Source of the DNA: Phenylobacterium sp.
GTDB taxonomy: Bacteria > Pseudomonadota > Alphaproteobacteria > Caulobacterales > Caulobacteraceae
Direction: 5' to 3'
Assembly: GCF_024508875.1 (NCBI RefSeq)
Contig: NZ_JANINU010000040.1
Coordinates: 1-53,107, forward strand
Length of the DNA stretch: 53,107 bases
The notes beneath the pieces are model-generated. The model did no database searches and was not told the DNA's origin. It saw nothing but the letters and a program-made list of their open reading frames with translations. Below are positions 8,071-17,559 of this stretch, piece by piece (within the stretch, counting starts at the first letter, position 1; each line of letters opens with the position of its first letter). The position numbers and the translations under genes are program-made.

Positions 8071-9717
8071 CTACGCCGTCTCCTTGGCCTTGGCCGACGG
8101 CAGGACATAGTCCTTCATCCGCTCGCGGATCAGCTTCTTGTCGATCTTGCCGGTCGCGCCCAGCGGGATGTCGTCGACGAAGACCACATCGTCGGGGGTC
8201 CACCACTTGGCGATCTTGCCGTCCAGGAACGCCAGGAACTCCTCCTTCGTCGCCTCGACGCCCTCCCGCAGGCTGATCAGCAGCACGGGCCGCTCGTCCC
8301 ACTTGGGATGGGCCGCCCCGATCACCGCCGCGTTGGCCGCCTTCGGGTGGCCCATTGCGATGTTCTCGATTTCGATGGAGCTGATCCACTCGCCGCCCGA
8401 CTTGATGACGTCCTTCGCCCTGTCGGTGATCTGCATGAAGCCGTGGCCGTCGATGGTCGCGACGTCGCCGGTGTCGAAGAAGCCTTCGGGATCGAGGATG
8501 TGGCCGCCGTCGCCCTTGAAGTACTCGCCCACCACGAACGGCCCCTTCACCTTCAGCTTGCCGAAGGTGGTCCCGTCGTGCGGCAGACGCTGGCCAGCGT
8601 CGTCCGTCAGTTTCATCTCGATGCCCAGCGGCGGGCGGCCCTGCTTGAGCTTGAAGGCCAGTTGAGTCTCCGCGTCCATCTCGGCGATGGCCGCGTTCGG
8701 CGCGGAGATGGTGCCCAGCGGCGACAGTTCGGTCATGCCCCAGGCATGGGTCACGTCGACGCCGAACTCGTCGCGGAAGCCGCGCACGATGGCTTCGGGC
8801 ACCGCCGAGCCGCCGATCACCACACGCTTCAGCGTGGTGAGGGGCGCCCTGGTCTCGCGCAGGTGGGCCAGCAGCATCTGCCAAACGGTCGGCACGGCGG
8901 CGGAGAAGGTCACGCCCTCGCTTTCGATCAGTTCGTAGACCGACGCGCCGTCCAGCTTCTGGCCGGGCATGACCATCTTCGCGCCCGACGCCGGGCACGA
9001 CAGCGCCAGGCCCCAGGCGTTGGCATGGAACATCGGAACCACCGGCAGCACCACCTCCGTGGCTCCCAGGTTCATCACGTCCCGGGTCATGGTGATGATG
9101 GTGTGCAGGAAGTTCGAGCGGTGGGAGTAGAGCACGCCCTTCGGATTGCCCGTCGTGCCCGAGGTGTAGCAGAGGCCGGCGGCCGTGTTCTCGTCGAAGC
9201 CGCCCCACTCGCAGTCGGCCGAGTGCTGCTCGACGAGGTCCTCGTAGCAGAGCGCGCCCGGCAGGCTCACGCCCTTCATGCCCTCGCGGTCGGTCATCAC
9301 CACGAAGTGCTTCACCGTCGGCATCTTGCCGCTGTGCTCGGCCAGCAGGGCGGCGAAGGTCAGGTCGGTGAAGATGATCTTATCTTCGGCGTGGTTGATG
9401 ATGTAGCAGAGCTGGTCGGCGAACAGCCGGGGGTTCAGGGTGTGGCAGACGGCGCCGATGCCCATGATGCCGTACCAGGCTTCGATGTGGCGGGCGGTGT
9501 TCCAGGCCAGGGTGGCGACGCGATCGCCCGGCTGCACGCCCAACCCTTTCAGCGCATTCGACAGCCGCTTGGCGCGCGCATGGACCTCCGCATAGGTGGT
9601 CCGCACGATCGGCCCCTCGACCGACCGGGTCACCACTTCGCGGTCCCCATGCCAGGCCTTGGCGTGGTCGAGGATCTTGTCGACCGTCAAAGGCCAGTTC
9701 TGCATCAGGCCCAGCAT
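8071..9717 (-). CDS. Fatty-acid--CoA ligase, AlkK-like
   Basis: A 548-residue AMP-forming ligase with the full motif set: phosphate-binding loop [19 protein letters not shown], the adenine-site [12 protein letters not shown], the hinge aspartate region [26 protein letters not shown], and the C-terminal catalytic lysine in [11 protein letters not shown]. It probably activates medium- or long-chain fatty acids to acyl-CoA for beta-oxidation, in the cytoplasm. The N terminus [16 protein letters not shown] is characteristic of the AlkK branch. The direct repeat of ACTTATC just upstream may bind its regulator. Confidence 0.92.
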   Translation of the reverse strand: MLGLMQNWPLTVDKILDHAKAWHGDREVVTRSVEGPIVRTTYAEVHARAKRLSNALKGLGVQPGDRVATLAWNTARHIEAWYGIMGIGAVCHTLNPRLFADQLCYIINHAEDKIIFTDLTFAALLAEHSGKMPTVKHFVVMTDREGMKGVSLPGALCYEDLVEQHSADCEWGGFDENTAAGLCYTSGTTGNPKGVLYSHRSNFLHTIITMTRDVMNLGATEVVLPVVPMFHANAWGLALSCPASGAKMVMPGQKLDGASVYELIESEGVTFSAAVPTVWQMLLAHLRETRAPLTTLKRVVIGGSAVPEAIVRGFRDEFGVDVTHAWGMTELSPLGTISAPNAAIAEMDAETQLAFKLKQGRPPLGIEMKLTDDAGQRLPHDGTTFGKLKVKGPFVVGEYFKGDGGHILDPEGFFDTGDVATIDGHGFMQITDRAKDVIKSGGEWISSIEIENIAMGHPKAANAAVIGAAHPKWDERPVLLISLREGVEATKEEFLAFLDGKIAKWWTPDDVVFVDDIPLGATGKIDKKLIRERMKDYVLPSAKAKETA

Positions 9718-9730
9718 GGCGTTTCCCCTA

Positions 9731-9753
9731 ACTTATCAGTCGTTACTTATCGG
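9731..9753. promoter_or_regulatory. Tandem ACTTATC repeat upstream of acyl-CoA ligase
   Basis: ACTTATCAG (9731-9739) and ACTTATCGG (9745-9753) form a direct repeat with a 14-base period, 14 bases upstream of the ligase start codon (minus-strand reading: GATAAGT twice). The element is AT-rich compared with its surroundings. It could be a transcription-factor site or part of the promoter and leader. The repeat is seen; a role is inferred. Confidence 0.35.
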
Positions 9754-9865
9754 GCAGTCCTAGTGGGACGATGTCGCTTCCGCAACGGGAGCGTCAACCG
9801 TTGGGGGCGCGCGGACACTGTTCGTCGCAGAGCGCCCATCTCGTCCTCGCTCATCGTGGCCGGCC

Positions 9866-11362
9866 TTAGAGTGGGTTGGCCAGCCAATCCCTCGCCGCCG
9901 CCGCAGTCGGGGCGGTGGCGTCGACCTTCGGCCAGTCGGCCGGCGCCTGCAGCCGCGCCACCTGTTCGCGCAGGACCGCCACCGTCGCGTCGGACGCGTC
10001 GCCCCTGCGGCCGGCCACACGCGCCTCCAGCACCTCGACAGGCGCATCCATCCACGCGGCGCGGAACGGCACGCCACACTCGGCCGCCAGCGCCGCCACC
10101 CGATCCCGCAGGCCGGGGTCCAGGAAGGTGGCGTCCAGCACCACCGACCGACCGGCCTCCAGCGCGGCCCGCGCGTTGGCGATCATCTCGTCGTAGGTCT
10201 CCCCCTGGGCGGCGGGCGTATAGGCGGCGCGGGGCATCGGGTCGGTCGGCGCCATGCCGGCCAGGCGCTTGCGGATCTCGTCGGTGCGCAGGATCAGCGC
10301 GCCGGGCGAGGCGCCGAGGCCCGGCGCAACCGCCCGGGCAAAGTGCGACTTGCCTGAGCCCGACAGGCCGCCCACGGCCGCCAGCACGGCCGGCGGCGGT
10401 GACAGGTGGGCGATCGCCGCCTCCACGTAGGCCCGGGCCGCTGCCGGGTCCGCCGAGTGCGCGGAGACGTGCGCCCGCACCCCGGCCCGAACCGACAGCA
10501 TCAGCGGGAGGCTGGCCAAGCCGTCCCAGATCTCGGCCGGGAAGCTGCGGGCGGCCTCGTCCATGTAGCCGGATAGCGCCCGGACACCCGCGTCGCGTCG
10601 CCCGCGGAAATCCAGGTCCATCAGCAGGAACGCCAGGTCGTACTGGACATCGAGGTCCGACAGCAGGTCGTTGAACTCGATGCAGTCGAACAGCACCGGC
10701 CTGCCATCCTCCAGCAGGATGTTGCCCAGGTGTAGGTCGCCATGACAGCGCCGGGAGAACCCACCGGCCGAACGATGCGCCAGCGCGGTCGCCTGCCGCT
10801 CCAGCTCGGCCTCGGTCAGGGCGATCATGGTCTCGACGCGGTCCTGGTCCAGCCCCTGGCAGGTCTCCCGGAGAAGTTGGGCGTTCGAGCCGACGGTGAA
10901 ACTCAGCGCCGTCAGCCCACCGGCCGGCCGCGGCGGGGCGGCGGCATGAAAGCCCGCGATCATCCGGCCCAGCGCCTCGGCCAAGTCGCCCGTGACCGCT
11001 TCGGGCCGCGCCGACAGCACCTGGGTCTCGTCGAACCGGCGCATCTCCAGCACGTGGTCCACCAGCTCGCCCGCGCCGTCGATGGCGAAACCGCCGCCCG
11101 GCTCGCGCGTGATCCGGTGCACGGCGCGATAGATGTCGGGCGCGGCGGCCCTATTGAACTCAAGCTCGCGGTCCAGCGCCCACTTGCGGTGTTCGGCGGA
11201 CGAGAAGTTGGCGTAGCCCAGGTCGGCGTGGCGCTTGATCTTCCAGGCGACCTCCGGGGTCAGGAACACGTGGGCGCAGGCGGTGTCGATCGTCTTGTCG
11301 GCCCGGGTCCGCAGCCACGCCGTCAGCTCCGCCTCCAGGACGGTCGGCTCCCAGACGCTCAA
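9866..11362 (-). CDS. Bifunctional aminoglycoside-phosphotransferase-like / AAA ATPase fusion protein
   Basis: A 498-residue two-domain protein. Residues 1 to 310 resemble an APH-type kinase, with the Brenner motif CHGDLHLGN (about 206-214) and DCIEFND. Residues 325 to 498 form a P-loop kinase-like domain (AAA_33) with GGLSGSGKS at about 331-339. This fusion is widespread in proteobacteria but its substrate is unknown; antibiotic resistance should not be assumed. I chose the TTG at 11362 because it overlaps the pdxH stop as TTGA, in line with couplings elsewhere in the window. A GTG at 11401 would give 13 more residues. Confidence 0.85.
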   Translation of the reverse strand: MSVWEPTVLEAELTAWLRTRADKTIDTACAHVFLTPEVAWKIKRHADLGYANFSSAEHRKWALDRELEFNRAAAPDIYRAVHRITREPGGGFAIDGAGELVDHVLEMRRFDETQVLSARPEAVTGDLAEALGRMIAGFHAAAPPRPAGGLTALSFTVGSNAQLLRETCQGLDQDRVETMIALTEAELERQATALAHRSAGGFSRRCHGDLHLGNILLEDGRPVLFDCIEFNDLLSDLDVQYDLAFLLMDLDFRGRRDAGVRALSGYMDEAARSFPAEIWDGLASLPLMLSVRAGVRAHVSAHSADPAAARAYVEAAIAHLSPPPAVLAAVGGLSGSGKSHFARAVAPGLGASPGALILRTDEIRKRLAGMAPTDPMPRAAYTPAAQGETYDEMIANARAALEAGRSVVLDATFLDPGLRDRVAALAAECGVPFRAAWMDAPVEVLEARVAGRRGDASDATVAVLREQVARLQAPADWPKVDATAPTAAAARDWLANPL

Positions 11363-12024
11363 GGAAACAGCCTGCGGGTGGTCCAGCCCGGCCCGGCCCA
11401 CTCGAACACCAGGCGCTCGTGCAGGCGGAACGGGCGGTCACGCCAGAACTCCATGGACTGCGGCGCGACGCGGAAGCCCGACCAGTGCGGCGGCCTCGGC
11501 ACCTTGCCCAGCCCGTAGCGCAGGCCCACCTCGGCGATCCGCTTCTCCAGCGCCAGGCGGTCGGGCAGCGTCCGCGACTGCTCCGAGGCCCAGGCCCCGA
11601 GCTGCGCGGGCCGCGCACGGGTGGCGAAATAGGCGTCGGCTTCCTCGGCCGTGGTCGGCGTCACCGTCCCGCGCACGCGCACCTGCCGGCGCAGCGACTT
11701 CCAGTGGAACAGCAGCGCGGCCTTCGGGTTGGCGGCCAGCTCCCGCCCCTTGGCGCTCTCCAGGTTCGTGTAGAAGACGAAGCCGGAGGGATCGACGTCC
11801 TTCAGCAGCACCATCCGCACGTCGGGCAGGTCGTCGGCGTCGGCGGTGGCCAGCGCCATGGCGTTGGCGTCGTTCGGCTCCTTCTGGAGGGCTTCCTTGA
11901 ACCACTCGTCGAAGAGCGCGAAAGGGTCGACCTCGCTCAGCAGCGCCGGCGGCTCGGCGGCGGCCACCTGGCGGACGTAGTCGTCCTCGCTGGGCGATGC
12001 GGGAATGAGGGTCTTGTCGGTCAC
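11359..12024 (-). CDS. pdxH: Pyridoxamine/pyridoxine 5'-phosphate oxidase
   Basis: A 221-residue FMN enzyme that oxidises PNP or PMP to pyridoxal 5'-phosphate. Motifs match Pdx[59 protein letters not shown] and the C-terminal [11 protein letters not shown]...RLHERL followed by WTTRRLFP. Length is close to the E. coli protein (218). The start is a GTG at 12024, the first start that gives a normal N terminus. Its stop overlaps the start of the kinase-fusion gene. The window also holds a PLP-dependent MocR regulator, but there is no direct link. Confidence 0.95.
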   Translation of the reverse strand: MTDKTLIPASPSEDDYVRQVAAAEPPALLSEVDPFALFDEWFKEALQKEPNDANAMALATADADDLPDVRMVLLKDVDPSGFVFYTNLESAKGRELAANPKAALLFHWKSLRRQVRVRGTVTPTTAEEADAYFATRARPAQLGAWASEQSRTLPDRLALEKRIAEVGLRYGLGKVPRPPHWSGFRVAPQSMEFWRDRPFRLHERLVFEWAGPGWTTRRLFP

Positions 12025-12108
12025 GGACCGGCATATAGCGCGCCGGCGGCCTGCGCGAGAAGCCGCCTTAACCGACCGTTGACGGCGTTTACCGTACCGT
12101 CCCGGTTC

Positions 12109-12801
12109 ATGAGTCGGCCGCAGCCCGAACTGTCCCTGAAAATGGCCCGCGAGGTCCTGGGCGTGAGTTCGGCTGCGACGCCCGCCGAGGTGCGCAAGGC
12201 GTTCCGCGCGGCCGCCAAGCGCGCCCACCCCGACCAGGGCGGCGACGAGGGCGCGTTCCGGCAGGTGATGGACGCCTACCAGCGCCTGCAAGATCCGCTC
12301 AGCGAACGCTTCGTCCAGACGCCGGCCCGCGCGCGGCCCACGCCAGACCCCGACCTTGAGATCACGCCGAAGCTGGCGCTCGAGGGCGGCGATATCGACC
12401 ACCGCATGCCGGACGGCCAGTTCATCCGCATCACCCTGCCGCCGGGCCTGCGCTCGGGCGACAAAGTGGTGGCCGCCGGCGCCGAGCTCTGCGTCTACAT
12501 CCGCGCCCACGACGGCGTGCTGGTCCGCGGCGACGACCTCTGGATGACGGTCAAGGTCGCTCCGGGCCTACTCAAAAAGGGTGGGCGTATCACGCTGGAG
12601 ACGCCCATCGGCCGCCGCAGCGTCTGGATCGACAGGAAGGCCGCGGAGCGGGGCCTGGTCCGCGTCGAGGGCGAGGGCTTGCCGGCCCGCGGCCGCCGCC
12701 CCGCCGGCCACCTCTTCGTGCGCCTGCACGCCCAGCCCAGCCTGGCCGACAGCGCCGCCCTGGCACTCCTCCGCCGCTTCGCCGCCGCCTGGGCGGCCTG
12801 A
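12109..12801 (+). CDS. J-domain (DnaJ-like) cochaperone
   Basis: A 230-residue protein. Residues 10 to 60 form a J-domain with the essential HPD tripeptide ([17 protein letters not shown]). Residues 90 to 215 resemble a single DnaJ C-terminal substrate-binding domain ([13 protein letters not shown], then a second half with LARGRR-type and GHLFVRLHA strands). The Gly/Phe-rich linker and zinc fingers of DnaJ are absent, so it is a class B or CbpA-like variant that should stimulate DnaK. It starts 84 bases from the divergent pdxH gene. Confidence 0.88.
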   Translation: MSRPQPELSLKMAREVLGVSSAATPAEVRKAFRAAAKRAHPDQGGDEGAFRQVMDAYQRLQDPLSERFVQTPARARPTPDPDLEITPKLALEGGDIDHRMPDGQFIRITLPPGLRSGDKVVAAGAELCVYIRAHDGVLVRGDDLWMTVKVAPGLLKKGGRITLETPIGRRSVWIDRKAAERGLVRVEGEGLPARGRRPAGHLFVRLHAQPSLADSAALALLRRFAAAWAA

Positions 12802-12866
12802 AGGTCGCGCGCCACAGGGGCTCTCGACACCCTCCGAGCCTGAAGATCGCCTCCACCGGCTAAGTT

Positions 12867-12881
12867 GGTCCAGTTCTTGCT
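12867..12881 (+). promoter_or_regulatory. Candidate sigma-54 (-24/-12) promoter
   Basis: The sequence TTGGTCCAGTTCTTGCTT has GG at 12867-12868 and GC at 12879-12880 with exactly ten bases between, as required for RpoN promoters, and TTGCT matches the -12 half (TTGCW). The -24 half (TGGTCC) is imperfect against TGGCAC. Transcription would start near 12892, leaving a short leader that contains the strong AAGGAGG at 12898-12904 and the ATG at 12910. The geometry is seen; sigma-54 use is inferred. Confidence 0.45.
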
Positions 12882-12909
12882 TAACTATACCCAACGCAAG
12901 GAGGACCTC

Positions 12910-13350
12910 ATGGCTGTGGACGGTATCGGCGCGATGCTTTCGTTGGGCGCGCCGGCGGCGACCAAGATGCTCAACCCGGAGGACAAGAAGACCACCCAGA
13001 GTCCGGCCGACGCCGCCAAGGCGCGGGCCGACGCGGCGGCGGCGAAGCAGAAGGCCGAGCTCGACGCGATCCGCGAAAAGGGCATCTACGCCTATGCCCA
13101 GGAGCAGAAGTTCGAAGCCCTGAAGAAGAAGATCGAGGAAGAGCTCAAGAAGGAGCAGGGCGTCGACGGGAACGGCAAGATCGTCGGCGGCGACGATCCC
13201 TCGACATGGTCGAAGGACGACACCTCCTTCGAGGCGGAGGTCGCCCGCCGCATGCAGAAGATCATGGAAGAGGCCATGTCCACCGAGGCGAAGAAGGCCG
13301 CCCAGGAGGGCCGCCCCGCCGAGCCCATGATCATCGACATCAGCGTCTGA
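12910..13350 (+). CDS. Small charged protein of unknown function
   Basis: A 146-residue protein with a very strong ribosome-binding site (AAGGAGG six bases before the ATG). Residues 1 to 25 are mildly hydrophobic (GIGAMLSLGAPAATKML) but lack a cleavage site. Residues 28 to 100 are Ala/Lys/Glu-rich and likely a long helix or coiled coil (ADAAAAKQKAELDAIREK, then FEALKKKIEEELKKEQ). A second helix lies near 105 to 135, and the end is PMIIDISV. I do not recognise the family. A sigma-54-like promoter upstream and the helical, signal-less make-up would fit a flagellar or cell-cycle protein, but that is speculation. It abuts the convergent GNAT gene with no intervening base. Confidence 0.8.
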   Translation: MAVDGIGAMLSLGAPAATKMLNPEDKKTTQSPADAAKARADAAAAKQKAELDAIREKGIYAYAQEQKFEALKKKIEEELKKEQGVDGNGKIVGGDDPSTWSKDDTSFEAEVARRMQKIMEEAMSTEAKKAAQEGRPAEPMIIDISV

Positions 13351-13965
13351 TCACAGGCGGTGACGGCGGCGCCATTCGTCGCGGGTCATCTCCCAATAGA
13401 CCGAGCGCCGGGTGGCCCCGTCCGGCCGCACGGCCTCGCGCTCGCCCATGCGGCGGAAGCCGGCGGCGTCGATCCCCTTCTGCGAACGCACGTTGTCCAG
13501 CGCCGCGGTCAGGCACATCAGGCGCACGCCAAGGGTCTCGAAGATCCAGCCGAACGCATGGGCCATGCCGCTGCTGCCCCGGCCCTGTCCCTGCAGGTCG
13601 GCACGCATGGCCCCGGCAAGCTCTGCCGAGGACCGGTCGGGCCAGACGGTGATGCGCGAATAGCCCGCGACCTCGCCGTTCGGATCGAGGGTGACGATCA
13701 GCAGCGCCTCCCCGGCCAGAGCCTGGGCCTGGTTCTCGGCCACCCAACGCGTGACCGCAGCCTCGTCGATCGGCCGCGGCAGATCGTAGATCGGCCCCGA
13801 GACCCGCGGGTCCGACAGCAGGGCTGCCAGCCCCGGCACATGCCGCATCTCGGCCCGCTCGCGGTCTGGGCCCAGGGTCGCGACGTCCACGGTTCGGACC
13901 GCCGTCCGGATCGCATCCGCCTCGTCCTCAGAGGCGTGGATCACGGTCTTCGGCGGCGCGCTCAT
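13351..13965 (-). CDS. GNAT-family N-acetyltransferase
   Basis: A 204-residue acetyltransferase-like protein. Visible are the beta strand LLIVTLDPNGEVAGYSRITVWPD, an acetyl-CoA-loop region near LQGQGRGSSGMAHAFGW, and the C-terminal LDNVRSQKGIDAAGFRRMG (the xxNxxS...A..GF pattern). This is closest to the RimJ/RimL-type branch that modifies proteins or small molecules; the acceptor is unknown. The ATG at 13965 overlaps the stop of the upstream GNAT gene (ATGA), so the two acetyltransferases are translationally coupled. It ends directly against the convergent gene at 13350. Confidence 0.85.
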   Translation of the reverse strand: MSAPPKTVIHASEDEADAIRTAVRTVDVATLGPDRERAEMRHVPGLAALLSDPRVSGPIYDLPRPIDEAAVTRWVAENQAQALAGEALLIVTLDPNGEVAGYSRITVWPDRSSAELAGAMRADLQGQGRGSSGMAHAFGWIFETLGVRLMCLTAALDNVRSQKGIDAAGFRRMGEREAVRPDGATRRSVYWEMTRDEWRRRHRL

Positions 13966-14441
13966 GAGGCCCCCAGTCGCTCCAGCGCCTCGCCATGCAG
14001 GCGGCGCACGGTCCACTCGGTCATCGCATCCGCGCCCAGGCTGTCATAGAACGCGATCGAAGGCGCGTTCCAGTTGAGCACCGCCCATTCCAGACGGCCC
14101 AGGTCGGCCTCGACGCAGCGCTGGGCCAGCCGCGCCAGCAGCGCCTTGCCGGCGCCCACGCCCCGCGCCTCGGGCCGCACGAACAGGTCCTCCAAGTAGA
14201 TGCCCGCGCGGCCCTTGAAGGTCGAATAGTTGTAGAACCAGAGCGCGAAGCCCACGGGCCGACCATCGAGCTCGGCGATCTCGCAGAAGCTGCGCGGGTT
14301 CTCCCCGAACAGGTCGCGGCGGATGTGGGCCTCCGTCGCCTCCACCTCGTGCAGCAGGCGCTCGTACTCCGCCAGTTCGCGGATAAAGGACAGGATCAGT
14401 GGGGCGTCGGCGACGGTCGCCACCCGGATGGTCACGCTCAT
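13962..14441 (-). CDS. Diamine/thialysine N-acetyltransferase-like (SSAT family)
   Basis: A 159-residue GNAT protein. The whole length follows the spermidine/spermine N1-acetyltransferase pattern: IRELAEYERL near the N terminus, GFALWFYNYSTFKGRAGIYLEDLFV in the core, RPEARGVGAGKALL at the acetyl-CoA loop, and LNWNAPSIAFYDSLGA with the conserved Tyr. The family acetylates polyamines (SAT1) or thialysine (SAT2-like); which applies here cannot be read. The stop overlaps the start of the downstream GNAT gene. Confidence 0.88.
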   Translation of the reverse strand: MSVTIRVATVADAPLILSFIRELAEYERLLHEVEATEAHIRRDLFGENPRSFCEIAELDGRPVGFALWFYNYSTFKGRAGIYLEDLFVRPEARGVGAGKALLARLAQRCVEADLGRLEWAVLNWNAPSIAFYDSLGADAMTEWTVRRLHGEALERLGAS

Positions 14442-14519
14442 GTCGCAAACCTAGGCGCTGCCCCCGCGGAAGGCCAAGCCCTGGCGTTCTCGGCGCTGAG
14501 GCTCAAACGCTGGTCTGTT

Positions 14520-15485
14520 CTAAACCCGCACGCCCGTCGTCTCCTCCGACACCAGCCAAAGGCGCTCGGCGGCCTCGGGGTCGAGGCCGTGGGGCATCAC
14601 GCCTTCGAAGGGCGTGTCCTGCGACCAGGGGACCGCCTGGCTGCAATTCTCCAGGTAGAGCCCGCCGACGCCTTCCAGCTCCTCGGCCAGCACGGCCCAC
14701 ACGCTGGTCGCCGCCCCCTGCTCGGTGGACTTGAAGCGGTCGTTGATCTTGCCGTTCTCGTCCATCCAGCCGAAGGCGATCATCTCCTCCCGCGGAAGAT
14801 GCCGCTGCAGCGGCGTCATGATCCCGCCGGGCATGACGGCGTTGGCCGTCACGCCGAGGTCGACGAAACGCTCTTGGAAACCCACCGCGAACAGCGCGTT
14901 GGCCGTCTTCGCCTGCCCATAGGCCTCCCACTTGTCGTACGGCCGTTCGCGGTAATGGATGTCGTCGAAGTGGATCCCGCTACGCCGGTGGCCGATCGAC
15001 GACAGCGAGACCAGCCGGCTCGTCCGCCCCTCCTCCGCCGCGTTCATCAGCCCGCGCGCCAGCAGGATCGACAGCAGGAAGTGGCCGAAGTGGTTCGTCC
15101 CGATCTGCATCTCCAGGTCCTGCGCCGTGTAGCTCTGCGGGCAGGCCATGACGCCAGCGTTGTTGATCAGGATGTTGAGCGGCCTGTCGCCCCAGGCGCT
15201 CGCGAACGCCGCCACAGAGGCCAGGTCCGACAGATCGACCCTGCCCACCGTGACCTTGCCGGGCGCCGTCTTGCCGATGTCGGCCGCCGTGGCCTCGCCG
15301 GCCTCGACGTTCCGGACCGCGAGCATCACCTCGGCCCCGGCCTCGGCCAGCGCCCGGGCGGTCTCGACGCCGATGCCCGACGCCCCGCCAGTGACGATGG
15401 CCGTCATCCCGTTCAGGTCGCAACCCGCCGCGACCTCGCGGGCGGTGGAGGTCGCGCCGAACTCCGAGGTGATGCGGTCCGTCAT
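14520..15485 (-). CDS. Short-chain dehydrogenase/reductase
   Basis: A 321-residue SDR with the cofactor loop VTGGASGIG, the acidic DLSDLASV segment, LINNAGVMACP, and the active-site YGQAK with an upstream serine (SLSSIGHRR). The extended C terminus places it in the retinol-dehydrogenase/WW-oxidoreductase-like branch, acting on lipophilic alcohols or ketones with NAD(P). It follows the enoyl-CoA hydratase gene with two bases between them, so the two are very likely cotranscribed in a lipid-degradation unit. Confidence 0.9.
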   Translation of the reverse strand: MTDRITSEFGATSTAREVAAGCDLNGMTAIVTGGASGIGVETARALAEAGAEVMLAVRNVEAGEATAADIGKTAPGKVTVGRVDLSDLASVAAFASAWGDRPLNILINNAGVMACPQSYTAQDLEMQIGTNHFGHFLLSILLARGLMNAAEEGRTSRLVSLSSIGHRRSGIHFDDIHYRERPYDKWEAYGQAKTANALFAVGFQERFVDLGVTANAVMPGGIMTPLQRHLPREEMIAFGWMDENGKINDRFKSTEQGAATSVWAVLAEELEGVGGLYLENCSQAVPWSQDTPFEGVMPHGLDPEAAERLWLVSEETTGVRV

Positions 15486-15487
15486 CG

Positions 15488-16270
15488 TCAGGCGCTCACC
15501 TTGCTGAAGTCGGGCGCGCGCTTCTCGGCGAACGCCGCCAGGGCCTCCTTGGTCTCCGCCGAGCGGAGCTGGGCGGCGAAGATCTTACCCTCCTCCTCCA
15601 TCTTGGCGCTGATCGCCGCCGGGCTGCGCATCAGGCCCTTGGTCGCCTTCACCGCGGTCGGCGCACGGGCGGCCACCGCCTCGGCGGCGGCGCGGGCCTT
15701 GGCGCGGAGCTCGCCCGCCGGCACGGCGGCGTTGGCGATGCCCCAGGCCGCGGCGGTCTTGCCGTCGACCGCCTCGTTCAGCACGAACATCGAGAACGCC
15801 CGCGCATGGCCGATCCGCTGGGGCAGCAGCATCGACGACGCGGCTTCCGGCACCAGGGCCAGGTTCACGAACGGAGTGGTGAGCAGCGCGTCCTCGGCGA
15901 CATAGACCAGGTCGCAATGCAGCAGCATCGTCACCCCGACGCCCACGGCCCGGCCGTGGACGGCCGCCACGATCGGCGTCTTGGCGCGGGCGAGCGCCGC
16001 CAGCAGCGGGTTGCCGCCCTCGCGCGCCGCGTTGGCCTTGGGATCGCCCGAGTTCACCGCAGCGAAGTCGCCCAGGTCGTTGCCCGCGGTGAAGATGTCG
16101 CCGTTGGCCTGGATGAGCACGCAGCGAATGGACGGATCCTCGCTGGCGCGGTCGATGCCGTCGCCCAGCCCCTGGTACATGGCGCGGGTCAGGGCGTTCT
16201 TCTTGTCGGGACGATTGATGGTCAGGGTCAGCACGCCGCCCTCGACCTCGCTCAAAATGTGATCCGTCAT
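15488..16270 (-). CDS. Enoyl-CoA hydratase/isomerase family protein
   Basis: A 260-residue crotonase-fold protein: LTINRPDKKNALT at the N terminus, the oxyanion-hole segments FTAGNDLGDF and HGRAVGVGVTMLLHCD, and FVNLALVPEAASS. The position corresponding to the second catalytic glutamate of hydratases is occupied as LVPEAAS, so a hydratase, isomerase or related activity on acyl-CoA is plausible. The C-terminal helices are complete. It sits in the middle of a three-gene set (MBL hydrolase, this gene, SDR), 54 bases downstream of the MBL gene. Confidence 0.9.
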   Translation of the reverse strand: MTDHILSEVEGGVLTLTINRPDKKNALTRAMYQGLGDGIDRASEDPSIRCVLIQANGDIFTAGNDLGDFAAVNSGDPKANAAREGGNPLLAALARAKTPIVAAVHGRAVGVGVTMLLHCDLVYVAEDALLTTPFVNLALVPEAASSMLLPQRIGHARAFSMFVLNEAVDGKTAAAWGIANAAVPAGELRAKARAAAEAVAARAPTAVKATKGLMRSPAAISAKMEEEGKIFAAQLRSAETKEALAAFAEKRAPDFSKVSA

Positions 16271-16324
16271 TCCGTTTTCGGCCGCAGCCCTCCCTGCTTC
16301 GAGTGTTTCCGCCCTGCGCCGAAC

Positions 16325-17392
16325 CTAGGCCGCCGCCCGGTACCAGTCGATCCCGTTCTCGTCGCGCTCGCGCACCGCCTGGCCTCGCGCAATCAGGCAG
16401 TTGAGGTGCGCCAGGCTCTCGCCCGTCGCCAGTCCGAGCAGGTGCTCGTTGATCGGCCGGCGGAACAGCACGTGGAACACGTCCACCACCCGCTTGGGCT
16501 CCGCCAACAGCTCGTGCAGGCGCACCAGCCCTCGCTCGTGCCCGTTCACGAGGTGGTCGATCCGCGCGTGCAGGCCGTGGAAGGGATCGTTGTGCGCCGG
16601 CAGCACCAGCACGTCGTCGGGCACCTTGTCCTTGATGCGCTTCAGCGACGTGATCCAGTCGGTCAGCGGGTCGCCGTCCGGCTCGGTCGGGAACACCGAC
16701 ACGTTCGACGATATCTTCGGCAGAACCTGGTCGCCCGAGATCATCAGCTTCAGGTCCGGGCAGTGCAGGCTGGCGTGCTCCGGGCTGTGGCCCGAACCGA
16801 CCACCACGCGCCAGACGTGGCCGCCGATCTTCACCTCGTCGCCATCGTTGAGCCGATGGAAGCTGTCGGGCAGGGCGTAGAGGCCGCGGCCGAAGCCACC
16901 GAACTTGGCGCGGTAGTTCTCCAGCGCGTCTTCGTCCCAGCCGGCGGCCTTGAAGAAGGCCAGCGCGTCGGCGGGCGCCTCGCGGCCGGTGTCCGCCGCC
17001 AGCGAGCGGCAGGTGACGAACTCCAGCCGGGTGATCCACAGCCGCGCGTCGAACTTGCGCGTCAGGTAGCCCGACATGCCGATGTGGTCGGGGTGCATGT
17101 GAGTGACGAACACCCGCGTCACCGGTTTGCCCTCCAGCGGGCCCTTCAACGCCGCGCGCCACGCGTTGCGGCTCTCGATCCCGCCGATGCCGGTGTCGAC
17201 GATGGCCCAGCCGCCATCTTCCTCGATGGCCCACACGTTGATGAACGCCAGCGCCCCGCCCAACGGCATGCGCAGCCACTTCACGCCAGGCGCGATATCG
17301 ATGGCCTCGCCGATCCCCGGCCCCTTCTCGAACGGATAGACGAGCTTCGGCCGATGGCTTTCCCAGCCGCCCTGTTCGATCCCGTCGCGCAA
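16325..17392 (-). CDS. MBL-fold metallo-hydrolase
   Basis: A 355-residue metallo-beta-lactamase-fold hydrolase with THMHPDHIG (His98, His100, Asp102, His103), GSGHSPEH, LMISGDQVLP and a C-terminal LPAHNDPF. A C-terminal helical region (WYRAAA end) follows. It likely hydrolyses an ester, thioester or lactone in the lipid pathway suggested by its neighbours. The start is uncertain: I chose the TTG at 17392 because upstream residues are Arg-rich and unlike coding sequence, and because an AT-rich -10-like GGATAATA lies on the minus strand at 17419-17426. TTG at 17521 is an alternative. Confidence 0.85.
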   Translation of the reverse strand: MRDGIEQGGWESHRPKLVYPFEKGPGIGEAIDIAPGVKWLRMPLGGALAFINVWAIEEDGGWAIVDTGIGGIESRNAWRAALKGPLEGKPVTRVFVTHMHPDHIGMSGYLTRKFDARLWITRLEFVTCRSLAADTGREAPADALAFFKAAGWDEDALENYRAKFGGFGRGLYALPDSFHRLNDGDEVKIGGHVWRVVVGSGHSPEHASLHCPDLKLMISGDQVLPKISSNVSVFPTEPDGDPLTDWITSLKRIKDKVPDDVLVLPAHNDPFHGLHARIDHLVNGHERGLVRLHELLAEPKRVVDVFHVLFRRPINEHLLGLATGESLAHLNCLIARGQAVRERDENGIDWYRAAA

Positions 17393-17559
17393 CGCCCAAC
17401 CCCCAACTCGTTCAGGCCTATTATCCGGCGCAGACGCTAGGGAGGGCAATCGCCTTCGCCGCCGCACGTCAGGCGCCGTCGGCCTTGCGCCCTGCCCAAA
17501 GCCTTGAGACGGTGACGCCAAGACGCCCCCGGCCGCTCCCGCGTGCTGTTCCGAGAGCC

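Noticed and set aside
8041..10674. An 877-codon open frame on the plus strand
   Set aside because: Antisense to the acyl-CoA ligase and the kinase fusion, with Arg/His/Pro-rich shadow composition and no domain.
9866..11362. Aminoglycoside resistance gene
   Set aside because: The APH-like domain is fused to a P-loop domain in a widespread housekeeping-type arrangement; resistance is not implied.
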